Shown: positions 29,196-38,096 of the stretch, piece after piece | Numbering within the stretch: the stretch's first letter is position 1 | How the letters are laid out: each line of letters starts with the position of its first letter | Made by a program: the position numbers and the translations under genes | Notes under the pieces: generated by a model | Told to the model about the DNA's origin: nothing | What the model saw: only the letters and a program-made list of their open reading frames with translations | Database searches by the model: none | NCBI RefSeq assembly: GCF_002006355.2 | Contig: NZ_CP096980.1 | Coordinates: 3,844,001-3,908,000, forward strand | DNA length: 64,000 bases | Source of the DNA: Clostridium felsineum DSM 794 | Lineage (GTDB): Bacteria; Bacillota; Clostridia; Clostridiales; Clostridiaceae | Direction of reading: 5' to 3'

Positions 29196-29666
29196 CTAAC
29201 CTTGCTGAGAAACTGTTAATTTACCTTCAACCACTAACTCATTGTTTACAAACGCACTTACATTAACATTTGATAAATTTCCAAAAGAGTCTATCTTATG
29301 AGCAATCAAAACCAGTTGGTCACCCGGCACTACTATTTTTTTGAATTTTACATTCTTAATAGCCGCAATGTAACCCACCTTTTCAGCTATATTAGCCTCT
29401 TCTATACTCTTTAAATCCAACTTGTCGCCTAAGAACTCTGTGCAGTACACTACTGCAGTAAGCTGTGCTAAAGCTTCCACTATCAGTACTCCTGGCATAA
29501 TGGACTTTGTAGGGAAATGACCCTGAAAGAACGGCTCATTCACAGTAACATTTTTTATACCTGTTGCACTTTTTCCAGGATCTAATTTTATTATTCTGTC
29601 TAAAAGAAGAAAAGGATATCTATGTGGCAATAATGCACGAATTTGATCAGAATTTAGTACTACCAT
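29196..29666 (-). CDS. FabZ-like 3-hydroxyacyl-ACP dehydratase
   Basis: 156 aa, hotdog fold. Catalytic His50 in FFQGHFP and Glu64 in VLIVEALAQ; LLPHRYPFLLLDR at the N-terminus. It removes water from 3-hydroxyacyl-ACP to give the 2-enoyl chain. With no enoyl reductase in the operon, successive rounds would leave conjugated double bonds. RBS GGAGG; 4 nt after the ACP stop. Confidence 0.92.
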   Translation of the reverse strand: MVVLNSDQIRALLPHRYPFLLLDRIIKLDPGKSATGIKNVTVNEPFFQGHFPTKSIMPGVLIVEALAQLTAVVYCTEFLGDKLDLKSIEEANIAEKVGYIAAIKNVKFKKIVVPGDQLVLIAHKIDSFGNLSNVNVSAFVNNELVVEGKLTVSQQG

Positions 29667-29670
29667 AATA

Positions 29671-29958
29671 TTAATCCTCCTCTTGTTTTTCTTCTATGTA
29701 ATCTGCTATTTTATTAACTGAACTGAAAACTCCAATATTATCATCAGAAATAGATACATCAAACTCAGCATCTATTCCAACTACTAATTCTAATGCATCC
29801 ACTGAATCGAGTTCTAGTCCTCTTCCGAAAAGAGGTTGGTCATCTGTAATAACAGTAGGCTCAATATCCAGCGCTAACTGGTCAACAATTACCTGCTTAA
29901 TTTTTTCGCATAATTCTATACGTGTTTTAGCTTTTTCTTGAATTTGTTCTCTTTTCAC
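29671..29958 (-). CDS. Acyl carrier protein
   Basis: 95 aa. Phosphopantetheine site Ser52 in GLELDSVDALELV; acidic helices before and after. Slightly long for an ACP, with about 20 extra N-terminal residues. GTG start after GGAG. It is the carrier for the cluster and the expected substrate of the operon's own PPTase. Confidence 0.9.
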   Translation of the reverse strand: MKREQIQEKAKTRIELCEKIKQVIVDQLALDIEPTVITDDQPLFGRGLELDSVDALELVVGIDAEFDVSISDDNIGVFSSVNKIADYIEEKQEED

Positions 29959-30018
29959 AATACCAATCTCCTATTATTTATTATTTTTTTCTTATTTTAT
30001 ATAAACCCTAATACAGGG

Positions 30019-30771
30019 TTATCCATTAATCATTCCACCATCTACAGTCAATACTTTTCCGGTTATATAAGAAGAATTTGAAGATGCAAAAAATACTACT
30101 GTTTTTGCTACTTCTTCCGGAAGTCCTATTCTACCCATAGGTATATGAGGTATATATTTATTTATAATTTCCATACCAGTTGCTTTTGTCATATCAGTCA
30201 TGATAAAGCCAGGCGCAACTGCATTTACTCGTATATTGTATTTTACAACTTCTTTAGAAAGGCTCTTTGTTAAAGAAATAATTGCTCCCTTAGATGCACA
30301 ATAATTAACCTGACCTGCTTGTCCAACAATACCACTAGTTGAGGAGAGGTTTACAATTGCTCCCCCATTTCCAAACTTAATCATTGTTTTTACTGCTTGC
30401 CTACAGCAGTAAAAGCATCCATTTAGGTTAGTTTGAATAACATTTTCCCATTTTTCATTACTCATCATACCGATATATCCATCCTGAACAATTCCAGCAT
30501 TATTAACGAGTATATCTAATCTTCCCATTTCTTTTGCAGCAGATTTAATAACTTTTGTTACTTCTTCCTCGTTAGCTACGTTGCACTTATACACAAGAGC
30601 TCTACGGTTCATTTTCATAATTTCTTCTGCTACTTTATTAGCTTCACTTTCCCTACCATTATATGTTAAAATTACGTCTGCTCCATTTTTTGCAAGTTCT
30701 AATGCAATGCTTTTTCCTATTCCTCTGGAAGCCCCTGTTACAAGAGCCACTTCATTATTTTCAAACAGCAA
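30019..30771 (-). CDS. FabG-like 3-oxoacyl-ACP reductase
   Basis: 250 aa short-chain dehydrogenase. NADPH motif TGASRGIG (about 13-20), NNAG (about 90-93), catalytic Ser in NLSSTSG, and YCASK tyrosine/lysine. Start is TTG with GGAGG 7 nt upstream. It reduces the beta-keto group after each elongation by the KS-CLF. Confidence 0.92.
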   Translation of the reverse strand: MLFENNEVALVTGASRGIGKSIALELAKNGADVILTYNGRESEANKVAEEIMKMNRRALVYKCNVANEEEVTKVIKSAAKEMGRLDILVNNAGIVQDGYIGMMSNEKWENVIQTNLNGCFYCCRQAVKTMIKFGNGGAIVNLSSTSGIVGQAGQVNYCASKGAIISLTKSLSKEVVKYNIRVNAVAPGFIMTDMTKATGMEIINKYIPHIPMGRIGLPEEVAKTVVFFASSNSSYITGKVLTVDGGMING

Positions 30772-30799
30772 ATTAATGCCTCCTTTCTTATCTTTTGAA

Positions 30800-31726
30800 T
30801 TAATATGACTTTGAAAGTTTAATTAATTTAGCTAAATCCTGAGGTATATCAGCAGTATATACCTTTTTACCTTTTTGAATACTTCTAAACATACCTGTAA
30901 GAGTTTTACCAGGACCTACTTCTACAAGTTCTATATCTTCAATTTGTAAAATATTTTTCATAGACTCATACCATTTAACTGGAGTTACAATTTGCTTAAT
31001 TATATCTTCCTTGATTTTTATCGAATTAGTTGTAATTTCAGCATCACAATTTAAAACTATAGGGCAGAGAGCTTCTTTAAACTCTACATTATTTACTATA
31101 GATTTGAATTCATCATATATTTCCCTCATTAATTCAGAATGAAATGCTTGGCTTACCCTTAAAGGCACAACTTTTATGGCACCTCTTTCGATAGCTTTCG
31201 CAGTAAGTTTTTCTATCGCTTTAATATCACCTGAAACAACCATTTGAATTTGAGTATTAAATAGAGATATTGCAGCATATCCACTATCTTTAACTTCTTC
31301 ACATAACTCTTTAATTGTTTCAACTGAAAGTCCTGTAATAGAAACCATGCTACCTTTCCGTTTGACACTTCCCATAAGACTAGCCCTTGCTTGAACAAGT
31401 TTTAACCCTTCCTCAAAAGAAATGACTCCTACTGCAACAAGTGCTGCAAATTGCCCTACACTGTGTCCAGCCACAACTACAGGATTAATATTATTTTTTA
31501 TTAGTACATTAGATAGGGCTATACTGTGAGTATAGATTGCAACTTGCGTGAATTGAGTTTGATTTAACTGATCCTGTGTTCCAAAAGTGCACATCTCTTG
31601 AAGATTGTAGCCAACTATATTATTTGCCTTCTCATATACTCTAACTGCCTCAGGCATTGCTTTGATTGTTTTAAACATCCCCGAGTATTGTGCTCCCTGT
31701 CCAGGAAATAAAAACGCATTTTTCAT
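30800..31726 (-). CDS. FabD-like malonyl-CoA:ACP transacylase
   Basis: 308 aa. Oxyanion segment FPGQGAQ, nucleophile Ser89 in GHSVGQ, catalytic His in SQAFHSELM. Loads malonyl units onto the cluster ACP. First gene of the operon, with its own GGGAGG site. A cluster-specific malonyl transferase separates this system from housekeeping fatty acid synthesis. Confidence 0.92.
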   Translation of the reverse strand: MKNAFLFPGQGAQYSGMFKTIKAMPEAVRVYEKANNIVGYNLQEMCTFGTQDQLNQTQFTQVAIYTHSIALSNVLIKNNINPVVVAGHSVGQFAALVAVGVISFEEGLKLVQARASLMGSVKRKGSMVSITGLSVETIKELCEEVKDSGYAAISLFNTQIQMVVSGDIKAIEKLTAKAIERGAIKVVPLRVSQAFHSELMREIYDEFKSIVNNVEFKEALCPIVLNCDAEITTNSIKIKEDIIKQIVTPVKWYESMKNILQIEDIELVEVGPGKTLTGMFRSIQKGKKVYTADIPQDLAKLIKLSKSY

Positions 31727-32781
31727 TAGTACCCTCCCTTCTTTATCTATTTTCAGACATACACATAATGCATATGCATTGGTATTACTAGCTTCTAGAA
31801 GCTATATTGTAGTTTATTAATGAAATTTATATCATAAAGCTCATCCCCGGATAAAATATAGTTCTCGCAAACAATAAAAAACAAAGGATGAGATCTCTAT
31901 GTATCAACGTTAAGAAATTTGTAACATAATTGAACCTTATAGAACATAAATATCTTTATGGTTATGTTAAAAATACTTTACATTAATAGCATTTATTGCC
32001 CTTAATAAGCATGATTACAATTTTAAACAAAGTAATTAAAATTTTACAATGACGTTTATAAAACTAGCCTTGCCCTTCATAAAAAACATAAGAAAACATC
32101 TTAAAAATGTAGATTTAGAGCAAAAATATATGGCAATAAAAAATCTATTTGAATAGTTTAATATAATTTTTTTTATTTCTTTAAAATAATTTCAATTATT
32201 TTAAAGTTTCACCTAATAATAAGTAAAATTTTTCAATAATCCTTAATTATTAATTATGCTCATCTATATATTAAACCTTATTACATATTTTATATATTTT
32301 ATACTTAAAATACTTTTATTACTTAATATAATCATTTTGGATTCATATTACCTATGATTAATAATTATACATCCATCCCATATTTTTGTAAATACTCTGA
32401 CACTAATTGTATTTTATTTCACCTTTATGTTATATCTTGTAATTATATGGTTATTTCGAATTTACTTTTTTATCCTCTTATTTATTAAATTACAAACATA
32501 AAAAAACACTAAATTTTAAATTAGGCTACTTAGGACCTATATTTTTCATATTCTACTGAAAATACAAAAATTATATGTATTTTATGGTTATAGTACAAAC
32601 AATTAACTAATTAGCGTTTGATATTACCTTATTTTGTCATAATTCATGTATATTATAAATTAAAAGAGGATATTATATACATTATTAATACTGCTAAAAT
32701 ATATATCACTTATTTTAAAGAAAGAGTATTTAAAATTATTATCATCAACTAAAACATCAAAATATTGGGAGGTAGATTGTT
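31727..32781. other. 1-kb non-coding region upstream of the polyketide operon
   Basis: No convincing gene on either strand. It must contain the operon promoter. Two perfect 14-bp palindromes, AATGCATATGCATT (31767-31780) and AGCTTCTAGAAGCT (31790-31803), lie within 80 bp of the fabD start and may be operators. The rest is very AT-rich without recognisable RNA structure. Confidence 0.45.
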
Positions 32782-33504
32782 ATAAATATTTTTGTACTTA
32801 ATGGTAGTCCAAAGGGTAATCAAAGTAATACTTTAAGAGTAACAGAATCTTTTTTAGATGGGCTGAATAGTAAAAGAATTTATAATGTTTATGTAGCAAA
32901 TATAAATGAAAAAAATATTGAGCATTGTCGCGGTTGCTTTTCTTGTTGGACTCAAACTCCAGGTAAATGCATAATTAAAGATGATATGAAAGAACTTATT
33001 ACAAAATACATTAATGCAGACTTGATTATATGGAGTTTTCCTCTCTATTATTTTGGAATGCCTTCAAAAGTCAAAGCTTTTCTTGATCGTATGCTTCCTA
33101 TTTATCTACCATATATTAGCATAAATGATGATGAAACAAGTTGCCATCCATTACGTTATGATTTATCACATCAACGTTATATTCTTATTTCTACTTGTGG
33201 TCTTTATGGTACAAAGAATAATTACGAAGCTCTTTTAAAACAATTTGAATTTATTTTTAAAGATAGGTTAACTAAAATAATTTGCCCAGAAGGTGAATTA
33301 TTTAGCATACCTCAGATTGATGGAAGAACCTCTAGATTTCTAACTCATGTTAAACAGGCAGGAAAGGAATTTTCAACTAATGGTGTTTTTTCAGAACATA
33401 CAAAGCGTGAATTAAATAAGTTATTACTTCCTCCAAAAATATTTATAGAACTAGTAAACACCAGTTGGAGTATTACTGATTCTTCAATAAATAAAAATTC
33501 ATAA
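32782..33504 (+). CDS. NAD(P)H-dependent FMN reductase / flavodoxin-like protein lacking a standard start codon
   Basis: The frame reads INIFVLNGSPKGNQSNTLRV (flavin phosphate loop), EHCRGCFSCWTQTPGKC, then WSFPLYYFGMPSKVKAFLDRM; this is a complete 240-aa flavodoxin-like oxidoreductase. No ATG, GTG or TTG exists in frame before 32986. A GGGAGG site at about 32768-32773 points to the ATA codon at 32782, where an ATG would be expected; upstream in-frame codons are ATT and GTT after a TAG. Either translation begins at ATA at low rate, or a G-to-A change has silenced the gene, leaving only a truncated product from 32986. Confidence 0.7.
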   Translation: MNIFVLNGSPKGNQSNTLRVTESFLDGLNSKRIYNVYVANINEKNIEHCRGCFSCWTQTPGKCIIKDDMKELITKYINADLIIWSFPLYYFGMPSKVKAFLDRMLPIYLPYISINDDETSCHPLRYDLSHQRYILISTCGLYGTKNNYEALLKQFEFIFKDRLTKIICPEGELFSIPQIDGRTSRFLTHVKQAGKEFSTNGVFSEHTKRELNKLLLPPKIFIELVNTSWSITDSSINKNS

Positions 33505-33720
33505 GATAAATTACAACATTTTATAATCCAAAAAAGCATACTAAAAATATTATTTTTGAAATCTGATAATAGGTAATTTAAGCTGGACTATTGAAAATAC
33601 TAAAGTTTAACTATAAATATCTAACGATAATATCAAGATATTCGAAAATAAAATATTCCTTAAAAAACTGTCAATATTAATAAACCTTATATGAGTATCA
33701 CTTATTATTATCATTTAGTT

Positions 33721-34458
33721 TTAAAGTAAACTTCTGTATTTTTCAAAGCTTTTATGTGCTTCATTTATTCTTCCCAATTTGGTTAGTACAAGACCCTTAT
33801 TGTAAAAGAAATCAGGATCTTGAGGGTTGCACTGTATTGCTTTGTCAAAATATTCCAATACTTCAACACGCCTTCCTAAATAATAAAGATTATTTCCTTT
33901 GTTATAGTAAGCTTCTGCACATTCAGGCTTAAGCTTAATAACCATATCAAAACATTTATTGGAATCTTCGTATCTCTTTAATTCCATCAGTATAAATCCT
34001 TTTTCAAAATAAGGTTTATCTTGATTAGGATTTATTTGTATAGATTTATCATACATCTCAATAGCTGCCTCCTGCATATTTAAAACACATAATTCATTAC
34101 CTTTATTAAAATAAGCAGAAGCAACCAATGGATTAAGCTGAATACACTTATCATAGCATTTAATAGCTTCTTGACTTTCACCTAATAAGCTATATGAATT
34201 TCCCATATTATAATAAGCATATGATGAATAGTTCATATCTATCTCTAAAACCTTTTGAAAACATTTAATAGCTTCTTTATAAATCTCCATTTCTTGATAA
34301 GCATTTCCCATACTTAAATAGGCTTCAATAGATTTAGGATTTATTTTTAGCATCTCCATATATAAGCTGATCCCTTCTGAGTATTTGCTTTCCTCACATA
34401 ATCTTTCAGCTTCTTTTGATAAATCTTGGATTATTTTATAATTATTTGATTGTTTCAA
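33721..34458 (-). CDS. Tetratricopeptide-repeat protein
   Basis: 245 aa, about six consecutive TPR units from residue 15 to the end (AYLSMGNAYQEMEIYKEAIK, YYNMGNSYSLLGESQEAIK, YFNKGNELCVLNMQEAAIE, and so on). No signal peptide. TTG start after AAGGTGG. TPR proteins act as protein-binding scaffolds; the partner is unknown. A broken copy of its 3' end lies at 16672-16835 in the same orientation. Confidence 0.88.
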   Translation of the reverse strand: MKQSNNYKIIQDLSKEAERLCEESKYSEGISLYMEMLKINPKSIEAYLSMGNAYQEMEIYKEAIKCFQKVLEIDMNYSSYAYYNMGNSYSLLGESQEAIKCYDKCIQLNPLVASAYFNKGNELCVLNMQEAAIEMYDKSIQINPNQDKPYFEKGFILMELKRYEDSNKCFDMVIKLKPECAEAYYNKGNNLYYLGRRVEVLEYFDKAIQCNPQDPDFFYNKGLVLTKLGRINEAHKSFEKYRSLL

Positions 34459-34565
34459 AATACACCACCTTATAATCTATAATTAGTTTCAAAGTCTATT
34501 CTATATACTAATTAAATTATATCATATAGTTATAAATAAAAATTTACTAAATAAAAAAATTCAAC

Positions 34566-34600
34566 ATGTCAAAACGCCTCTTTTAAAGGCGTCTTGACAT
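34566..34600 (-). terminator. Terminator of the sugar-isomerase-like gene
   Basis: Inverted repeat ATGTCAAAACGCC / GGCGTCTTGACAT with one mismatch, 18 nt after the stop codon at 34618 on the minus strand. Confidence 0.75.
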
Positions 34601-34617
34601 ATATATTGTACTCTAGT

Positions 34618-35661
34618 TTATTTGTCGTAAAACTTCTTCTGCATGTATTTTGAACTAACCTGAAAACTCTTAATTGGATCATTATCCACCCAATTTTTAT
34701 GGGTTTCTAATACAACACCCTGTACTTTATTCTTTATAGCAATTGCTGAAAGTGTATCCAAATCCATATTTCCATTTCCTAATTCAGTATCATCTTGTTC
34801 CAGTATTGGTGTCATATAAGGACCTTTTTTTGTACAACCACGGTCATTAATATGCCATAATTTCATTCGTGTGCCTAATTTCTCCATCAAAGCGGGAACA
34901 TTAGCACCACCATCTGACATCCAGTAGCTATCAAATTCGAAATTAACATATACGGGATCTGTTTTTTCAATTAAAATATCATAAGCAGTTTTTTTAGAAG
35001 TTACCTTTTGAAGTTCGCAATTATGATTATGATACAGAAGGTGTACTCCTTCTTTTGAAAGAGCTTTTCCAGCCTTATTTAGACGCTGAGAAAGCTTATC
35101 TACATCCTTTAAACTACTATAATCAAATTTGTACATACCAGTGATAACTACAGTGTTTGTCCCTAATTTTTTAGCTTCATCAGCTATGGCTTTCGAATCA
35201 TTCTCAATGCTTCCCAAATCACTATGTAAACTTATGACCTTTAGTCCACTTTCTTTAATTAGTTTTGGCCAATCAAGCTTGCCACCATTACCAATAGGCA
35301 TTCCTGCGAACTTTGTCATTAGTTTTACCGATATGGACGACTTGTGGATCATATAATCATTTAATTCAATAGATTCGTAACCTGCCCTTTTTATATTAAG
35401 TAAGGTTTGCAAAGCATTATCATAATTATTACACATTGTTCCTATCATAATTTGTTGAACTCCAGTTGTAATATGTTCAGAATTGTTCTTATTATTGCTT
35501 CTTACATTATCCTTTTGTTTTACATTCTGCGCAATTTTGTGTGAGCTCACAATTTTATTAATTCGGGCATTCTCTTTGATTTCATAACCAGCAATAACTA
35601 TTATAACGAGAATAATTAACACAAGAATTACTGTTAATATTTTCTTTATGCTTTTCTTCAT
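34618..35661 (-). CDS. Membrane-anchored sugar phosphate isomerase/epimerase-like TIM-barrel protein
   Basis: 347 aa. One N-terminal hydrophobic anchor (about 8-26) and a polar linker to ~65, then an AP-endonuclease-2 / xylose-isomerase-like barrel: TLLNIKRAGYESIELND, VISLHSDLGS, LLYHNHNCEL, YVNFEFDSYW, KLWHINDRG, VVLETHKNW. These supply the His/Glu/Asp metal ligands of the family. The usual members are cytosolic; anchoring puts this one outside the membrane, unless the hydrophobic segment is mispredicted. Divergent from a TetR gene with a shared operator. Confidence 0.82.
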   Translation of the reverse strand: MKKSIKKILTVILVLIILVIIVIAGYEIKENARINKIVSSHKIAQNVKQKDNVRSNNKNNSEHITTGVQQIMIGTMCNNYDNALQTLLNIKRAGYESIELNDYMIHKSSISVKLMTKFAGMPIGNGGKLDWPKLIKESGLKVISLHSDLGSIENDSKAIADEAKKLGTNTVVITGMYKFDYSSLKDVDKLSQRLNKAGKALSKEGVHLLYHNHNCELQKVTSKKTAYDILIEKTDPVYVNFEFDSYWMSDGGANVPALMEKLGTRMKLWHINDRGCTKKGPYMTPILEQDDTELGNGNMDLDTLSAIAIKNKVQGVVLETHKNWVDNDPIKSFQVSSKYMQKKFYDK

Positions 35662-35713
35662 TTTAGCCTCTCCCTTTCATTGACTTATTTTGTTTCTACG
35701 TTATAATAATATC

Positions 35714-35745
35714 AACATCTGTCGATTTTACAACCGACAGATGTT
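35714..35745. promoter_or_regulatory. TetR-type operator in the divergent promoter region
   Basis: Perfect 11-bp inverted repeat AACATCTGTCG / CGACAGATGTT with a 10-nt spacer, midway between the isomerase-like gene (-) and tetR (+). A further half-site ATGTCGA follows at about 35752. Predicted site of repression by the adjacent TetR protein. Confidence 0.75.
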
Positions 35746-35774
35746 TTAAAAATGTCGAGTACAATGGAGGGGCC

Positions 35775-36338
35775 ATGCTAGAAAAAAACAATGTAAACCA
35801 GAGAGTTATGCTAACAAAACGCTTAATTCATGAGGCTTTATTAAAAATGCTAAAGACAAAAAATATTAATAAAATATACATACGAGAATTATGTGAGGTT
35901 GCAGGAATTAATCGCACTACCTTTTATAATCACTATGGAAGCCAATATGATGTATTAAATGAAATCGCTGATACATATATACAAAGTACGTCATTTACGG
36001 TTATAAATGATATGGCAGCAGGCAAAAGTATCCATGAATGCCTAACTGGAGTTCTACAATATATGAAAGATAATCTTGAATTTGCAAAACTTCTATTAGA
36101 TTTAGATAATTATAACTTACTCACCCACATCACAGCCTCACTACCAAAGTTTGATCATATGGTCATTAAACACTTACCAGAGGACATGGATTTGGAGAAA
36201 AAGAATGCCATTGCTTCCTATGTTCAGTATGGAACAGTAAGACTTCTTAAAGAATGGATTCTTTCAGATTGCTTAAAATCACCAGAAGAAGAAGCACAAT
36301 TAATTTTATATATTGCTGGAAGGACAATTGGTAATTAA
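35775..36338 (+). CDS. TetR/AcrR-family regulator
   Basis: 187 aa. N-terminal HTH (about 13-58: LIHEALLKMLKTKNINKIYI, ELCEVAGINRTTFYNHYGS), C-terminal helical ligand domain of the TetR_C_8-like kind. RBS GGAGGGG. Divergent from the anchored isomerase gene around a palindromic operator; may also control the 491-aa gene that follows on the same strand. Confidence 0.88.
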   Translation: MLEKNNVNQRVMLTKRLIHEALLKMLKTKNINKIYIRELCEVAGINRTTFYNHYGSQYDVLNEIADTYIQSTSFTVINDMAAGKSIHECLTGVLQYMKDNLEFAKLLLDLDNYNLLTHITASLPKFDHMVIKHLPEDMDLEKKNAIASYVQYGTVRLLKEWILSDCLKSPEEEAQLILYIAGRTIGN

Positions 36339-36492
36339 TAATCGCACATATGTATATGGTAATTTGAGATTTTAGAATCAACTTTACACGCAATCACACT
36401 GTTGTTTGTTATGGCACCCTCTCTAAACCTTTATCATATAATAATATAACGAATAACAACTAAAAAGATTAAAGTAAAAAGGGAGTAACGAA

Positions 36493-37968
36493 ATGGATAA
36501 AAATTATTGTGATTGCGATGAGAACAATGAGAATAATGAAAAAAAAGTAAAAGACTTTATTAATTCATTAGAACATCAAGGCTGTATAGTTCAAGAAGGA
36601 GAATTAAGATATATAGATATTTTAAAATATTGCAGTGAAGGTTTAGTCAATAGTGCTTTAGGAAACAATGCTGGTGCTCCATATGCTCTTGCTCTAGTCC
36701 CTCCTTCTCCAAATCAGGAGTCTGATATAGAATTTATAACAGAAGGAGTTCCCTACAAATTACGTCCGGATGAGGCCATTGTTTTAATTGGCAAAACACC
36801 ACCTAAGGCATATTACTACAGTTTCAGAAGTTTCCTTTTCTTTGTAAAAAACAAAATAGGAAAATATTATAGTGATAATTCTACTGTAGGCAATGATAAA
36901 ACCGGCAAATACCATATGATATTTGGTAGCTTAGGCGATACTATCAATAACTATACTATTAAAACTAAAAATACACCTGATAGAATACTAGGATATCCCT
37001 ATGATAGTTCTACGATTATCATTACAACTGCTGATCAATATATTAACCACCAGATTCGAAAGACTTTAATTAATTCCGGATTTAGTTCTGATATCATGAA
37101 TAATGATAATATACCAAAGGAACTTGTTAAAATGGGACTAGAGAAGGGCAAAGATACCTTCGCTATTCTTATGAGAGCTTCAATATGGGAAAATAAGGAC
37201 ATTGGTCAAGAGTATTTAGATAATTTGGACAAATACTGGCATGTACTTCGCATTACACCTAAAAAGCCAATTGAAATGAAACATCCTTGGCCAATACCTA
37301 CACTTAAAATGCGAGAAACTTGCAAGACAGAATTTAATTTACTTCCACATGCTAGATATGATTTAAATTATTTAAGATATAAGATTCTTGAAAAATATGA
37401 TAGCGAAGAATATGAAGCTATAGATCTTAGAACTAATATTTGGGTTATGGAAAGCTTTGAGGCAATTATGATGGATGTGAATGTACTTGGTGAAAGTAGG
37501 GATGCCTTGTACTTGAAAACAAACAACTTTCAATTAACATCTGATGACGATTTTATAATTACCTACGGGGTTAATCACACCAAAACTGGAAATGCAGTTT
37601 ACTATAATTCTAGTTTTTATGGTGCTAAAAAGCTTAATGGTGTTAGTGTTATTTACTCACCGGATTGTGAAGGATCGGCAAATGAATTTTTTCCTAAAGA
37701 CTCCGAGGTATCCGATAATTATTATGTATATAAAATGGCTAGAAAAGGTGATGGTAATTGTACAGCTATTATCCCTTATAGTACAGGAAATCCAAAAGGT
37801 TCATGTTACGGAGTTAATAATTATCAAGAAGCCTTTATAGGATTTAGATTATATTTAAATCAAGAAACACTAGTTGGACCAGCACCTTATAATGTCATTT
37901 GGGATCAGGCTATTTTATTTAGGAAGAAGAAAAAGGATCAGCATCAAATAATAAAAAATGAAGCATAA
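36493..37968 (+). CDS. Uncharacterised 491-aa protein
   Basis: Not recognised. N-terminus MDKNYCDCDENNENNEKK is acidic and Cys-containing, without signal peptide. A stretch PDEAIVLIGKTPPKAYYYSF (about 96-115) followed by YPYDSSTIIITTADQYINHQI and a conserved-looking C-terminal part (GSCYGVNNYQEAFIGFRLY) suggests an enzyme; a distant DUF1254/DUF1214-like relationship is possible but unproven. RBS AAAGGGAG. It follows tetR by 155 nt and ends before the terminator at 38019. Confidence 0.65.
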   Translation: MDKNYCDCDENNENNEKKVKDFINSLEHQGCIVQEGELRYIDILKYCSEGLVNSALGNNAGAPYALALVPPSPNQESDIEFITEGVPYKLRPDEAIVLIGKTPPKAYYYSFRSFLFFVKNKIGKYYSDNSTVGNDKTGKYHMIFGSLGDTINNYTIKTKNTPDRILGYPYDSSTIIITTADQYINHQIRKTLINSGFSSDIMNNDNIPKELVKMGLEKGKDTFAILMRASIWENKDIGQEYLDNLDKYWHVLRITPKKPIEMKHPWPIPTLKMRETCKTEFNLLPHARYDLNYLRYKILEKYDSEEYEAIDLRTNIWVMESFEAIMMDVNVLGESRDALYLKTNNFQLTSDDDFIITYGVNHTKTGNAVYYNSSFYGAKKLNGVSVIYSPDCEGSANEFFPKDSEVSDNYYVYKMARKGDGNCTAIIPYSTGNPKGSCYGVNNYQEAFIGFRLYLNQETLVGPAPYNVIWDQAILFRKKKKDQHQIIKNEA

Positions 37969-38018
37969 CTCCATGTAACGGAAAGTATTTTATAGAAATG
38001 CTGAAAATGAATTATAAA

Positions 38019-38068
38019 TATAGAGGGGCGTATTAGCATAAACAAATATGTTAATGTGACCCTCTATA
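38019..38068. terminator. Hairpin terminator between convergent genes
   Basis: Outer stem TATAGAGGG / CCCTCTATA plus inner ATTA/TTAAT pairings, between the 491-aa gene (+) and the FMN reductase gene (-). Confidence 0.65.
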
Positions 38069-38096
38069 TAAATTTACAGTAAAAGAACTCATTTAA

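Noticed and set aside
17936..31726. Housekeeping fatty acid synthesis operon
   Set aside because: FabH, enoyl reductase, acetyl-CoA carboxylase and a FabT/FapR regulator are absent, while an inactive KS half, PPTase, glycosyltransferase and exporter are present.
31838..31895. CTCATCC...GGATGAG repeat as a riboswitch
   Set aside because: Only 7-bp arms with a 46-nt loop and no conserved aptamer motif.
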